Both the position numbers and the translations under genes were made by a program. A stretch of 64,000 bases of DNA, taken from NCBI GenBank assembly GCA_965153455.1, contig OZ234501.1, forward strand, positions 6,696,001 through 6,760,000. The letters run 5' to 3'. Shown here one piece after another: positions 39,801 to 52,707 of the stretch. The DNA is from Sphagnum compactum. Taxonomy: Eukaryota > Bryophyta > Sphagnopsida > Sphagnales. The notes under the pieces were generated by a model that was given only the letters and a program-made list of their open reading frames with translations, made no database searches and was not told the DNA's origin. The first letter of the stretch is position 1. Each line of letters begins with the position of its first letter.

Positions 39801-42800
39801 TTCATTTTTTCAAATAAAAGATTTTTTGAATGAAATCTTTTGCAACTTATTATTAGAAATACATATAGTTGCCCCAATAGATCACATGTTTTGTTTTAAT
39901 CATTTTTGAATAAATATGAATTTTTCAAAGTGTGTAAATTATACCAGATTTTGCATTTCATCTTGAAATTTTATCATAATTTTGAATCATATCAAAATAT
40001 GCTAATTAATTTAGGTTTTTGTTTTTTATATCATAAACTAAAACTTTGTTTTGTATGTCATGCACATTACACCCCATTTACATGTGGTAAAGGACTTTTG
40101 AAAATTGAAAATTTTGAAAAATACTTTGAATTAAAAAAATTCCATATCTTTTAGATGGTGGGTGCTTTTTGAACTGTCAAAAAATACATATGTAAAAAAG
40201 CTCATAGTTTTCATCACTATTTGACACGGTTTTTGGCTCTTAGTTTTGTACGCGCACCTTGTTGCCATTGGTTTTTGTTCTGATATCAAACTAAAATTTA
40301 TTGAACCACAAAAATGAAAAATTAGTTTATTGTTAGAATATAATTTTTACTTGTTGAACACAATAGATAACTTCATTCATAGTTCCAAAATAGACAAATA
40401 AACAAGCAACATTATTTCCACTAGTCTTGCAGCTAGTAATAATGTTGTGAAAGCAAACTTGATTATAAAACCATCATCATTCTCTAACATGTGCAAACCT
40501 TCATGATCATCTTGAAATCCTCCAAAAACCCTTGCTACACACAACCCTACAACTTTGTTGTTCTACATCTTTCAAGTTTTTTTGTTCAAGATTTTTTAAG
40601 AATTGTTTAGTGCAATTGTTGTTGTTGCAAAGCTAGGAACTTCTTCTTTCACTAAGCAAGTTCTTTTACAAACTCTAGATGCAACTTTTTTATTTCCCTT
40701 TCTGAGAAATGGAAAAGAAACATTCTCCAACTTTGTACAAGTGATAGGACATCACATTTCGTAAAAAGAGAAATGAATTGAGACTAGATTGGAAGTCATC
40801 TTCTTCACATCTATTTTATTCACAATTTGAAAATGAGTAAGAAGATAATGAAGGAAGGAAAAACCTTATTTAAACGACAATAAGTGAAATTCTCTAGTTG
40901 TTGTACATGATATGAGGATGCAAGCTCTAATTTGTGTCTTTTTTTTCCTCTTTTCGAAAGATTTGGAAATGTTGAGTTGGTGCAATGGTGTTTTTGTTGT
41001 TGCTTTGAAAACAACCATCTTGACAACATAAAAATAACCTATGATAAACAATGCGCCATTAATCATGTGCTCTTCCCTCCAATCCCTAAACAAACTTCAC
41101 GATAAAAAATTTCCTTTTCTGACGCAACAAGCTCTAAAAGCAACAATAATGGAATAGAAGTTCCAAACTTTTCTACTTCTTTTATAGAACAAGAAGAAAG
41201 AAAAAGAAAAATTTGTAAACACGTAATAACCTTTTTTAATTTGTCTAGCACACGCAAAAAAAGGAGAGAAAAAAACTTATGGAAGGGTTACAAAGAACTT
41301 CAAGTGGGAATTATACAACTATTTAAAACCAAAATAATAAGAATATTTTAACTTCTAAGTGTAAATATATTCAAACCTTAAGCCTAAAGAGATTCTTACA
41401 TTTGGTTAAACCTAAATAAATTTTAACTTGAGGCCCTCATATCCTAAAACATGTTGTCATGTCCCTAGGACCTCATATCCCCAGGCCATGATGTCCCTTG
41501 TTGTGATCTGATCATATGCTAAGACATGTCTACATGTCCCCAAGCCATCATGTCTTAAGCCTTTGGAACTTTAAGGTTAAATATTAATGTCCCTTAGTCT
41601 ATGAGTCTTAAACCTAATACATTGTTCACATTTTAAACCTTAACATCTTAGAAATGGAAAATGGCCTGGGCTTTGAAATCCTCTTGTCCTAAGCTTTCAA
41701 ACCTTACGATCTTAAGCTTTTTAAAACATTTTGTCTTAAGATGCCAAGTCATGGGGTGTGCATACCAATGTTTTGAAAACCATGCCCTTGTCTTTGGACA
41801 TGACAAAATAATTTATATGACTTTGGGTTTGACCTTAGGACAATTGAGACCTATATGGCTCTTTTTGTATTATGTAGGCTTTACCCTACACAAAATGACC
41901 ATGGGTAGTCCAAGGCTTAAAACAAAATTGACAATAAGTTGCCTAAGACATAAGACAAAATGGACCCTAGATTGTTTACAGTCCCAAGACATGGAATATT
42001 TTAATTCTTACCCTAGGTTGGAAGCCAATATTCCATGTCATGGCTTTCGAAACATAAAATATTTTATTTTCTAGCCCCCAAGCCCAAACCAAAATATTGA
42101 TGCTCCCCCCAACGCCCACTTTCATGGCCTTTTTGGAATTCCATTCATGTTACAACAACAAAAATATGTTGCACACAAGTTTTCATTGCAAAAGTTGGCA
42201 CTGTTCATTACAATTGCATCCTCCAATGCAATGTAATAAATATGAAGAAAACACAACAAATCAAGTTCTTAAACCTTTTCCTACTTACAAATATATTCAC
42301 CAAAAGCCAATGAAATCCTTTTCCAAGTTGTTATCAATTTCATTTTTTCATAGCTTGCAAAGAACAATAAACAAAACAACAATAATAAAAACACATGTGT
42401 AGGCATCGTTTTTTTTCACATGTGTGGCGATTTCAACCTTAAGTTTAATTTCACGACTCCTCTTTTTATCGGTGCAAATTTGCCCATTAAATTCACAATT
42501 GTGGGTGATTTTTTTATTTTTTATTTCCTCTTCTTGAACTTTGGCGTGTCCAAAATTGCATGATAAGAACATTGATGAGAAAAAAATCCTTACTGAAACC
42601 ACTTAGCACTATAAACATTTGTTTCAACTGATTCAGTTTTTATAGTGTTCGAAATTTTGCATTAAGATAGAAACATGCAAAATCAATAAAAACAATAATT
42701 AAATAAATAAAAAATTTCATTATTTATTTATTTTTCCTACATTCAAAATTTTCCTTAAAAATAAGAGAAATTAAAACTCAATCCAAGTTGAAACAAATTT

Positions 42801-43139
42801 GTTTTTTATTTATTCAATTAGTTATCAATTTGTAAAGAATTGTGACAGGGGTACTTTGAAGTCTGTCAGTAGGTTCCCCCTACGAATGGTAGGTGTAGTA
42901 GCACTTTAAATCTTGCAAAAAAACCTTTGAACAACTCATCAAACAACAAATGATTCGATTTCAAAATTTCATCTCGAAGCATTTACTCCATCATACCCTT
43001 TCTAACATGCTTTTTGATGGGGTATTTGACGTCCATCTTGCCTTAATTTTATCATGTTTTGATCCAAGGGTGAACGTTTGACTTATAACTTGACCAATCT
43101 TTTCAACCTTTTGATTATCTTCCCTAGTTTTTTCCACAA
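36841..43139. other. 6.3 kb of AT-rich intergenic DNA
   Basis: No gene recognised. Noted inside: 38990-39200 is rich in degenerate CCTAAA/TAAACC text, reminiscent of eroded telomere-like repeats. 41380-41760 repeats CATGTCC and CTTAAGCC-like words. A weak primer-site-like TTTGATATCAGAAC lies on the minus strand near 40280. None adds up to an identifiable element. Confidence 0.35.
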
Positions 43140-43500
43140 CTCTTTAAACATGACTCATACTACCATGTCCCTCAATTGTAGGTATCCTTTGATGTGGTGC
43201 ACACATCCCATTGACCCTATGGGTATCCACTTCTTACGTTGTGCTCATGGCAATAATCGCACAGGAACAAGCATGATGCAGTTTGTGACCCTTTTGCTAC
43301 CATTGCGCAAGATGTTGGTTTTCACGTGAGATGAAAACAATTACATGCGCTTGTTTCAACCATGTTCAATTCCTTTTGTCGATGAGTCGACATTGTGCTC
43401 ACTAAAGATGGAATTCGCACCTTAGTTGACCTTATCATTGCCAACCCAACACAAACAAATTTACTCCCCGGTCTTGTGCATGTTAAAAAAGGTATGATGG
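43140..43500 (+). pseudogene. Retroelement 3' domain (decayed non-LTR polyprotein C-terminus)
   Basis: The plus strand reads SLNCRYPLMWCTHPIDPMGI followed by HFLRCAHGNNRTGTS. Then, after a frame change, it reads VDIVLTKDGIRTLVDLIIAN, and last PTQTNLLPGLV. The Cys/His block followed by the R-x-VDI(V/A)L-x-DG segment matches the region past the reverse transcriptase in a family of plant retroelement proteins. Stops and frameshifts are present and no reverse transcriptase core was found upstream. The assignment is from memory of the family pattern. Confidence 0.6.
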
Positions 43501-43649
43501 TTGCATCTTTGATATAGTCAAAGAGAGGATCTTATAACCAAGGTCACATTTGCTCAAAATAGGTCATGGAATGGGCTGGATTTTAAAGTATTTGACTGTA
43601 ATCTTAAACATTTTCAAAAGATCCTTAAACTGAGAGTTATGGCAGTCAA

Positions 43650-43740
43650 GCATTCATAAGCTTATTTGAATGGTTTAGGGATGCAGTTATGCATTCATAA
43701 GCATATTTGAATGGTTCAGGGAGGTAGTAGGGCATGGTTT
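43650..43740. repeat. 41-bp tandem duplication
   Basis: CATTCATAAGC(T/A)TATTTGAATGGTT occurs at 43651 and 43692, followed by related GGTTTAGGG text. It lies just before the purple acid phosphatase relic. Confidence 0.75.
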
Positions 43741-43927
43741 AGGGTACAGTCATGGTTTTAGGTACGTGTTTCTACCTTATGGTTGGTGCAGGAACCTGAT
43801 GTCAACTGATCTAGAGTGAAATCATTTCGGAGAGAGAATGAATGCAGAACCCACAGAATATTCATTGTCTTCATGAATTGCTTGCTGCTAATGGAATACC
43901 CTTGTGTTTTGAAATGTATTGCTGCAG

Positions 43928-45301
43928 GTGATCTGGGACAAACTGATTGGATGCCATCTACTCTGGATTACCATATCTGGGCTATGATTACCATTATCTT
44001 ACTGTTTGCTGGGGATTTATCTTATGCTGACAAGAACCAATTCTTATGGGACACGTTTGGGCACATGGTGTCAGCATATGCAAATTATCAGCCATGGATG
44101 GTGACTGAGGGAAACCATGAGATTAAAGACAATCCTCTCGTGGAAAGCTTTGTGTCTTCAACAGCTGCTGGGACATGCCTTACAAGGAGAGCGGATCATG
44201 TTCAAACTTGTACTATTCATTCAAAGTTGCAGGGGTTCACATTCTGATGCTTGGATCTTATGCTGACTTCTATACAGATTCTGCACAATATCAATGGCTT
44301 CAGGTGTTTGTCAACATCACTGTCTGTCTGTCTGTCTGTCTGTCTGTCCCTCTTTTTCACATAGAAATTTAGAACAATGATTCAATGCCATGTGATTTTC
44401 CACCAACTAGATGTATTATCCCTCTATATCTGATCTTCACCCTTATAGGACTTCTGTCTCAATGGGAAAACTTTGGGAAATTTTGATGATCTGATCCATG
44501 TGTATGCAAATTGATATGATAACAGGCAGATCTGGGAAAAGTGGATAGAACTAAGATGCCATGGTTAATCACAGTCCTTCATGCACCCTGGTACAACAGC
44601 AACTCTTCCCACCAACGTGATGGAGATGCAATGATAGCAGCCATGGAGTTTATGCATTACAATGCCCACATCAATATCGTGTTTGCTGGTCATGTCCATG
44701 CTTATGAGCATACGGTAAGCAACTCAGATACAAGGCAGCCATGTTTCCTTCTTGGGTTCATTGTTGATCTGGAGGTTGATTGAGTGGCAATTTATTTTTT
44801 AATTGAAATGCTTTCATGTTTGTGTATAACCAGGAAAGAGTGCATTTGAAGCAATCAGACCCCTGTGGAATCCTGTACATCACAATTGGTGATGGAGGAA
44901 ATATTGAAGGTCTTGCAAGGATGTAAGTCTTCATCACCCCATAGCATTGAAATCTAGAATGCCACAAAATAATCAAGAGATCAACATCACTCAATCACAA
45001 CAACAAATTTGCAAGAGACTGTACACATTGTCCAATGATAGTCAAGATTCTTAATCAGCTCTTGTAAGCTTTGTTTTGGGGGAGGGGCGTTTTGCAGCTG
45101 GCTGGATCCCCAATTTGTGTGGTCAATGTTCCGGGAGTGCAGCTTCGGACATGGTGAACTTAAAATTGTCAATGCCACACATGCATACTGGAGCTGGAAT
45201 CGCAATCATGATGCTATTCTACTATGGCAGATGATGTGTGGATCACTAATTTGAGTGCTGCTCAGAGTGGATGCATTTCCAGCAGCACAATGGGATGTTG
45301 A
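43928..45301 (+). pseudogene. Purple acid phosphatase, truncated and frameshifted
   Basis: Secreted dinuclear metal phosphoesterase family. Exons at 43928-44303, 44526-44714, 44834-44922 and 45098-45301 have good GT-AG borders and matching phases. All metal-binding blocks are present: GDLGQT, GDLSYAD, GNHE, the HAPWYN block and GHVHAYEH. The expected C-terminal FGHGELKIVNATHAYWSWNR is also there. However, the N-terminal fibronectin-like domain and signal peptide are not found upstream. Near 44150-44160 a one-base change is needed to pass from NPLVESF to CWDMPYKESGSCSNLYYSF. A further one-base change near 45230 separates RNHDAIL from ADDVWITNLSAAQS. A pair of compensating indels near 43970-44005 is possible. 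The other genes in the window show no such damage, so this is probably a true pseudogene. Confidence 0.88.
44320..44351. repeat. (CTGT)n microsatellite
   Basis: About seven CTGT units lie in the intron after the first retained exon of the purple acid phosphatase relic. Confidence 0.95.
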
Positions 45302-46459
45302 TTGGAAGTCATGATTTATCGTACACGTGTGTCTCCCACCTCTCTTGTGAGTACAATAGCCATTGTGAATATCATCTATAGCTGCACACAGACAAGATTG
45401 GCCATGTTCAAGGATATCATTCTTTCCAAGATTTGTGGAGCTCATTCTTTGCAAAAGATTTCCAGTTACAAACATGAGGTGCTTGACATTCCTCCACCCA
45501 AGTGTGATTTTCTCCTGCCTTACAAGAGCTGCTCATTTGTAAAGCTGGATTGTTTATACATGAAGATAGAAAGTATGGAGTACGATTGCACACCTTAAGA
45601 TACTTGACCATTTGATATTGTTTGGAGGAGCTTGGGGTGGTAACTTTGATCACATACATGACACCTTTTCTGGAGTGGACAGATCCATCTCTGTGGCCTC
45701 CTCAGCAAAATCTGCCTGAGTTTTGCTCTTGGAGACAAATGAAGCCTTCAGGTTTGGCCCACGGCTCACCTGCACATTTCCACTGTAGGAATCATGAACA
45801 ATTATGATCTGTTTGAAGACTCTAGTGACCACCAGGTTGCAATTCCTATCTTATGTACTCCCACATAATTTGCTATGTATGTCAATGAGGTTGTCACTTA
45901 ATGTCATCAGCCTTGCAACAGCTTTGAATGATCTGTTCCTCAACACTGAGCCTACCTTCTTCTTCTTCTTCTAGTGTGGTTGACCTGTTTGTACCTTAAT
46001 GCATTCAGAAGCAACCAACCCTTATGAAAGTGACAAGATCCATTTTCCTGAACTGATTGCAATGCCTTGTGTCCTTGCTCACACATGTTCCAAAATAATG
46101 ACATTGCAAGCAAGCACCCTTCCCTGGTGGGTGTGTGATCAGGCCAAAACCAAGAGCAAGAGTTACTGCAAAAAAAAGAAGAAAATTTTGGTAGCAATTT
46201 TCTTTCAATTTACCTTCTCTGATTTGTGATCCTAGTAAGTAATTTGCAATTTTCAGACTGGTAATTAACAGGAATACAAGTAATTTAAGATCAGTGAATA
46301 GTTGGAGGTTGAAGGTGCTTATGTTAACAACATCTAGACCATGAAATCTGGGGTGGATTGTAATGAAGAACAAGAAGAAGAGTATGCAGGCAATTAACAG
46401 GAACACTAGTAATTTAAGAGTAGTCAATTCCCAGCACAGAAGGCACCAAATGGGAAGCA
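45302..46459. other. Intergenic, no gene seen
   Basis: A near-repeat, AATTAACAGGAA(T/C)AC(A/T)AGTAATTTAAGA-like, occurs at about 46264 and 46394. A (TTC)n tract lies at 45957-45972. The minus strand stays open over 46005-46580, continuing the frame of the kinase relic, but loses resemblance to kinases. Confidence 0.35.
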
Positions 46460-46885
46460 AAAGTACCCGGGTGGATATCCCATCCAATTTGGTGATTGTA
46501 TATGTCCAACAAGTTAGCACAACTTGTGCTCTACCATTTGCATAAGCATGCACAAAGTACCAACAGGATTTTAAAGACATCTGGAATTGGTAAAAATGAA
46601 ATGTCCACAGACTGTTAACATCACAGAATCCCTCTAGTTGATGTTGGTGATGTAGGGAACTGAGAAGGGGAAGTTCATTCCAAAACTCAGCATGACCTTG
46701 TAAGCTTGAGGGAGAAGCTCTTCTTATAGCAATAAGTGTCCCATCCTCAAGGCAACTAGAATACTCTGCACCAAATCCACCTGAACCAATATGACAAAGC
46801 TTGTTGAATCCTCCTATGACTTTTGTGAGCTGTTGAATTGTGAACTGTCTGATGCTCTTTGGAACCTCCCAGTGATATATGTATC
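46460..46885 (-). pseudogene. Receptor-like kinase fragment
   Basis: One open frame without an ATG reads IRQFTIQQLTKVIGGFN, then HIGSGGFGAEYSSCLEDGTL, then IAIRRASPSSLQGHAEFWNE and LPLLSSLHHQHQLEGFCDV. This is the N-lobe of a plant receptor-like cytoplasmic kinase domain. The glycine loop GxGGFGxVY has Glu for the Val, and the ATP-anchoring Lys of VAIK is Arg (IAIRR). A short deletion follows HHQH. After about 46600 the resemblance fades (FVHAYANGRAQ, LDGISTRV), and no catalytic loop (HRD) or DFG was found. It is a decayed or captured kinase piece with a lost catalytic lysine. Confidence 0.75.
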
Positions 46886-49617
46886 TTTTACTCCTGCACT
46901 TGAAATTACAATGAAGTCCTTAAGGGCTCCCATAATGATTGATTCGTAGGCTGTTGGCAAGTTGTGCTTGCAGAAAGAACTGACCACTTGCCACTATTGG
47001 AACTGCATAGATGTCCTTATTCAAGGCAATGTGTGACAGGCTTTTGACTGCTTTTGAGCATTTAAGCCCAAATCCCTGGTCCAACAAACAGAAAGACACA
47101 GTATCAAACAAGCACATTTGCAAGACCATTTGCTTGGTGGCATAATCCAACATAGAGGCATGTGCACTCACTTAGGTTGATCAACTTGTAGAATGGGTTG
47201 CAAATTGCATGTTTCACAGTTATACAGTAAATTGCATGTTTCACATTCTCTTGGAAACAGTTGCCATTACAATATCTGCACACATGTTATGGCACATCTG
47301 ATTTTCAACACTTCAGGATTCTCTGGGATAATCTATAGCCACATGGAGGCCATTAAATTAGCTTTCCAATAACAGTCTACCTCTTTGAATGCAAAAATGT
47401 ATCAAAATGCAAAAAATCCTAGCAAAAAGGTAAACCACTTACATACTGAATCGTTATTGCTTGGAGTATGTCCTTTGAAGTAGTCGCTCGTGATTGATCT
47501 GAGAAAGTGAATGTGACTGTTAGAATGACTTATGGGGTTATGAGATGCCTGTGATATGGCTCCATCAGAAATCACCTTTCTGAAGCAAACTAACTTGATG
47601 TAAGATAATACATGAGCCAGACTATGGTACTTTCAAAGTAATGTAAAGGGCAGAGGATAAGAGTTTGTATTGTACAAGAACTTGAGAGGCTCCCCACATA
47701 ATGGTTGTCCAGCAAATATGGTAACAAAATTTTAGTACATTTACATGTTAGAAACATAAACATGTGAAACTTTCAAAAACCTTATTAAAAACTAACTAAA
47801 TTATAATGAAGACAATCAACAACATTAAGAATACATTCAAAGCATTCTTATAATGGCAGATGCTAGGAACATGTAAATGAATTCCAAGAGCATATGTTTA
47901 GAATCTTGTTACAGTTAACCATTGTAATGGAGAAAAATAAAATCCACAAAAGAAAATATTTTGAATAGTTAGTCACCATAATTAGAACAAATCCATTGTA
48001 ACTACAAGTATTGCAAACCATGGAAAATGCGTATATTGCTATATAACGATTCTAGGGTATGTATTTGCCTTGTTATATGCACATGGATGTATCAAGGTAA
48101 AGTACTTACCTGCCCAACACTGGTTGAAAGGTTGAAACTTGAAACCCTTGGTGTTCAGTTTATCAAAGAGGGTTGCCTTGCACTCTAAGGTTTCTGTTTG
48201 CTTGTCCATAATATAAAGCACCAGCAGAAAAGAAAATTTCTCGTGTATCTGGAGGGCACATTACCAAGCAGAACTTTTCTTCCACAAATGGTGGGGCACT
48301 TTGAAAAGTGGAATGCCCACTCTGATGAGCATTTCATTTTTTCTCTCTTTCTTTCCATCTACCCACCAGGTATCAGAGGAAAAAATAAAAAGTTATGTTG
48401 GTTAACACCCTCAGAGCAGGGCATTCCTGAATAACCACCCTCAGCTCCACCTCAGGCAGGTGCTTATTTTGGGAACCCCCTACTCCTCACACATTGCCAT
48501 ACTCATAAAGTCCCCTCAAGGCAATCTATTGTGCTTTATATTGAAGATGCCAAACCACAATAGATTATAGCATTATTTTGGGCCCAATCCAATTACTGAA
48601 ACCATGGAGAACCTAGCTGGGCAGTGAAAACGTTTGCTGCCAAAACAGCTGAAAATGTTATCACATTGCAGTTCCAAAGTCAGATCATACAAACCCTTCA
48701 AATCAGAAACTACGACATCAAGTAGAGATTGTCTTAACCCCGTGACCGATCTTCTATGTGAAGAGAGCTTATTCCAGAAGGACACTTGGCACAAGATGAG
48801 GAAGAACTCTATCGAGAGAACTGCCATAAGTAGCACGGTAAACCTCCAGAGTCCTAGACCAGCAGCAGTTAGGAGAAGGAGTAGTCTGTAGTGCTATTTT
48901 GGGCAACTATACTTCAGGAAAATGAAAACTCTGGAATGTATCTGAAAGATCTTTCAATTGATCAAGATTTGAGATGGTACATCCAAAGTCTGACTCTGTA
49001 GACTTGATTCCAAACACACATGCAACAAATGACACAAGTAAAAACACCTAGGTTCTAATAGAAAACTTTTGTGGAATTTGAACCTTACAAGAGTCACTCT
49101 ATGAAAGCTTTTGAAGGTAAGCTTCATTTAATTTTAGCTTGTCCTGTACAAGTGACCACAAGTATGTAGTTGATTCTCTGCAGCCCTAATGGAGTGCAAG
49201 GAGATTAGCTCATTTGCTCAATCGAAACCTTGGTTAGGATGGGGACTGGGGATCCACGCCTCTCTCATGTCCATGTTCACTCCTCAGGTACTTGATGCAC
49301 ACGACTCAATTAGGAAACATATCTTTCCCATCAGCCAGATCAGATCATGATGACTTTCTGCAACACAGCATATAATTGCTTCTATATAACATTATCTCAA
49401 ATCCAGCACTCACAGAATCCATTGTCAATCATGTCAATTAGCAAAACCCCCAAAGTAGCCAAAAGGCCAAAACATGGTGAACCTATCTTTTATCATGATT
49501 ATGTTTTGAATTTGTGAAATCTGAACATAATAATTTCTTGAGAGGTAGGCCTCTAGAACAACGATAAGCGTTGACAAGAAAAGCCAAGCCAAAATCACTA
49601 AATGGCAAAACAAGCAA
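46886..49617. other. Intergenic, no gene seen
   Basis: Upstream exons of the kinase relic would lie here on the minus strand, but no extracellular or transmembrane exon could be identified. Short open frames at 48039-48221 and 48573-48836 (-) have no recognisable domain. Confidence 0.35.
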
Positions 49618-52023
49618 TCAGCAGGATGAGAGGCGAGCTATCTTGTCCCGCAAATAGAAGAGCTTTGCCCTCCGCACTTTCCTCTTGCTCAGCACCTTCA
49701 TTTCCTTTATGTTTGGTGAGTACCTGCGAGCATAAATGTATAGTCCCTTATATGGCAAGCACCTTCAGAGCCACTCACCCTAGGTTCTTCCACCACAGTG
49801 TGCAAAACCACAGACAAATTAATAAAATTTCTAAAGCCTGTGGACAGACATCAATCCTAATGCACTGACACAAACCCTAGTTAGACAAGGCTCCAGTGCC
49901 TTTCATGTTTAGGGTTCCTTTTTGTGTAACCTTGACCTGAAACTGCAGCCACAAAGTCCAAGGAGTCCAAGACTCTTTGTGGATCATTTGAGCATTACAA
50001 ATCCCAAGACTTAATCAACCCAGAAAAAAGGGCAGTAGACACCATCACAGACAAAGAGGGTTAACCTTTGAAGGTAGAGTAGGAGGAGAACTGGATTGCA
50101 ACCTCAGCAGAAAAAAGAAAAGGAAATGAAGAAATTGTGACTTTGCAATTTACATGGACAAAATGCACAGAAGCGAGCAAGCTTAGTTCAGGGAAATATT
50201 TACTTACAAGGGAAAGACAATCTCCACACCAACCCCAGCCATCACTCTTCGAATTCTGAAAGTAGTATTGATGCCTGCATTTCGTCGAGAAATTACAATT
50301 CCTCTCAATAATGACACCCTCCGCTTGTTCTCTGGCACTTCCTGCATGCAGAACAGATGATTGGGTAACACTCCCACTCTAAACCACCAAGACCATCTTA
50401 ACTCAAGACATGTATTTGGCATGAGGTTTCCATTACATCATGCACAGAGCACCTTCCAGATGGAAATCTTCAGCGTACTCTCATACCACAAAGCAGTATA
50501 TGTAACCCACTCAAGTAAATTTGAGCCCCCCAGCACAACCACATGAGTGATAAACTCTTAGCAAGACAAAAAAACTAAAGTCAGAAGAAAAGCATGTGCT
50601 AGATTTAAGATCAAAGCTTGTTACAGAGAACATAGGTACAAAATAGCTTGTGATATTTCAAGGAGCTTACAAATCTAATCTGGACAACATCACCAGGCCT
50701 AATATCTGGAAGTGTGATGTCCTTAGTAGCAGCTAGAAGTGCCTCACTGTTCAGAATCTGCACATGATTTAATTCCACACAAAACTGTCAGAAAGCAAAA
50801 GAAGAGCTAAGGGTTCAAGGTTCAAATCTGCAGATGATTAACTCCAGCAGCTACTGTGCAGAAGTAGATGGGACAGCTTCCATTCTTCAACTCTGCCAGG
50901 CTGACCAGCCAACCTGTTAGAGTTGTTTTTGTTGTAATGCCCCAGGTTCTCCTCTGTTATAGAAGCTATTGAATTTTCTCAATGCTTAAAGAAAACATGT
51001 AAGAAATTTGGAATACATAAAATCTGGGCACTTTGATGCAAGGAGTGAATGTTAAGGGACCATTCACCCTTTGATAGAAAGAGACAAAGGGTCTGTACAC
51101 TCACTTTCATGATGTCTTTAACCCGTGGTGTGACCTTCTTTGGGGTTAGAACAGCAGGAACTGCATCTTCAGTGGTCTCACTGAAAGACTCTTCAGTGCT
51201 TGCTTGTGCTTCAGCCTCAGTTTCTGGTGCCGTAGTTACAGATTGAGCAGCAACACTTAGACCCTTGCGGCCCGCAACTGGCTTCCGAGATTTAGCAACC
51301 TTTCACCCAAGATATACCTCCACTCATCAGACAGACAAGACAAACACCAAACAGAAGAAACAGGCATATAAAGGACACTTCTTTGCCTTTCTACCAACAT
51401 TCTCGTTAAAGTTTGGAAACAAACCACCCATCGGCCTACAGAACCATAACTGACTGATGTAAAATACATGCATCTTGGGTGATGAGATTTTTCTGGCTTT
51501 GGCAAAAAAGTAGGAAAAAACCCCATGGTGATGAAGGGTGGGGGGCTTTGAACTGGTGAGTGTCATTCCATAGAGAGGATGTCCGGCATTGGATTTCCAA
51601 ATGACAAGTAAATCATACTGAACATACTGAAGAATTAAGGCAGAGAAGGTTTGCAAATACCTGAGAGGAGGAGACCTGAAGATGTTCAAAGCTGTGCCGT
51701 AACAAGGGTTTCCCTAAAAACGACGTTGATGAATTGAGGCCGGTAATCTTCAGCTTGGAAGGAACTGCCAGCGCCCTACTTTTAAGAGGGCAGCTTGCCA
51801 CCTAATTTCACCAACTGAAGATTTGTTACGGAGAGAGATGGTATAAATGCACGTGGAGGACTGGTGAAGGTAAAACGAAAGTCCTCAAAGGAAACGAGAA
51901 AGGAAACAAGAAGAACAACCAGGACCAGGAGTCGGGAAGGAAAAAACAGGAAACAAAATGCAAGTTTTTGGGAAGAAAAAAGCTTCAAAAAAAACATACC
52001 TGGCGTATACAAGAGGATGCCAT
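49618..52023 (-). CDS. RPL19: Plastid ribosomal protein bL19c
   Basis: Nucleus-encoded protein of the plastid 50S subunit. Six exons join in phase: 52023-52000, 51801-51661, 51299-51105, 50757-50671, 50341-50208 and 49723-49618, giving 228 residues. The first 55 residues (MASSCIRQ, then [16 protein letters not shown]) are Ser/Lys-rich and fit a chloroplast transit peptide. An acidic linker ([20 protein letters not shown]) follows, as in plant homologues. The conserved core reads [34 protein letters not shown], and [20 protein letters not shown]. The core ends [12 protein letters not shown], then [17 protein letters not shown] at the C-terminus. The first exon holds only 24 coding bases, supplying the ATG (context AAGATATGGC). 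Exon 2 begins directly after a TTAG acceptor. No defects were seen. Confidence 0.96.
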
Positions 52024-52547
52024 ATCTTTGAAACAACTTCCAAGCAACAAAATTTTCTGCAACAGAAACAAAAATTCTGCAGCAATCTGAGCTTCTTCTT
52101 TACGAACCTTTCCTCCCGCAAAGGACTTTCACGCAGAAGCAAAATGACACAGCTCTTAGCAAAGAGACCACCTTATCCCAGTTTTCATCCGTAGCATATT
52201 TTCATTCCCCCCCTCGCTCTACCCTAACCTCTAATTCCCCAATGCAACTTTTTATCATCCATTATTCGCCATCCATAGTGGGATGAAAACGCATACTTGC
52301 TTTCCTTGATCCCCCTCCAGCCACGTTCGTGTCCTCGGAATCTAACGTATGGGATATGAGCCGTCGGATCTCCAGTCGGACGGCTCGATTGCCCGATGGT
52401 AATGAGGAGGCACATCTTGGATAATATTTGGCAGTAATGGAGTCATCCAGATGATCGTGGCAGATCTGAGTCCGTTCATCTGGTGAAGAGATGGACCGCT
52501 GGACAAACACAGAAGGAGGTGCAAAGTGAGGTGTAGGCGAAGGGCCT

Positions 52548-52634
52548 CTAATCAGGACCTTTTGGATTCAAAGGTCCTGGCCCAAGGCCGGTAGGCCAAG
52601 GGTCCGGGACCGAAAATCTGAAAGGTCCTGATTA
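52548..52634. repeat. Short inverted repeat
   Basis: TAATCAGGACCTTT (52548) is the reverse complement of AAAGGTCCTGATTA (52621). Between them are further palindromic words (AAAGGTCCTGGCCC, GGGTCCGGGACC). It resembles the terminal repeat of a small element and lies about 520 bases upstream of the RPL19 start. Confidence 0.75.
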
Positions 52635-52707
52635 CAGGACCTTCCAAGTCACATCAGATTTTTACCACTCAATTTTATTTTATTTTTTAAAGGATTCAAA
52701 AAAAATT

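Noticed and set aside
40250-40310. LTR-retrotransposon primer-binding-like TTTGATATCAGAAC (minus strand)
   Set aside because: It is a partial match to the initiator-Met tRNA primer site, with no LTR pair, gag or pol seen on either side.
46005-46580. 191-codon minus-strand frame as a separate membrane protein
   Set aside because: It is the continuation of the kinase-relic frame, and its hydrophobic repeats come from a local DNA duplication.
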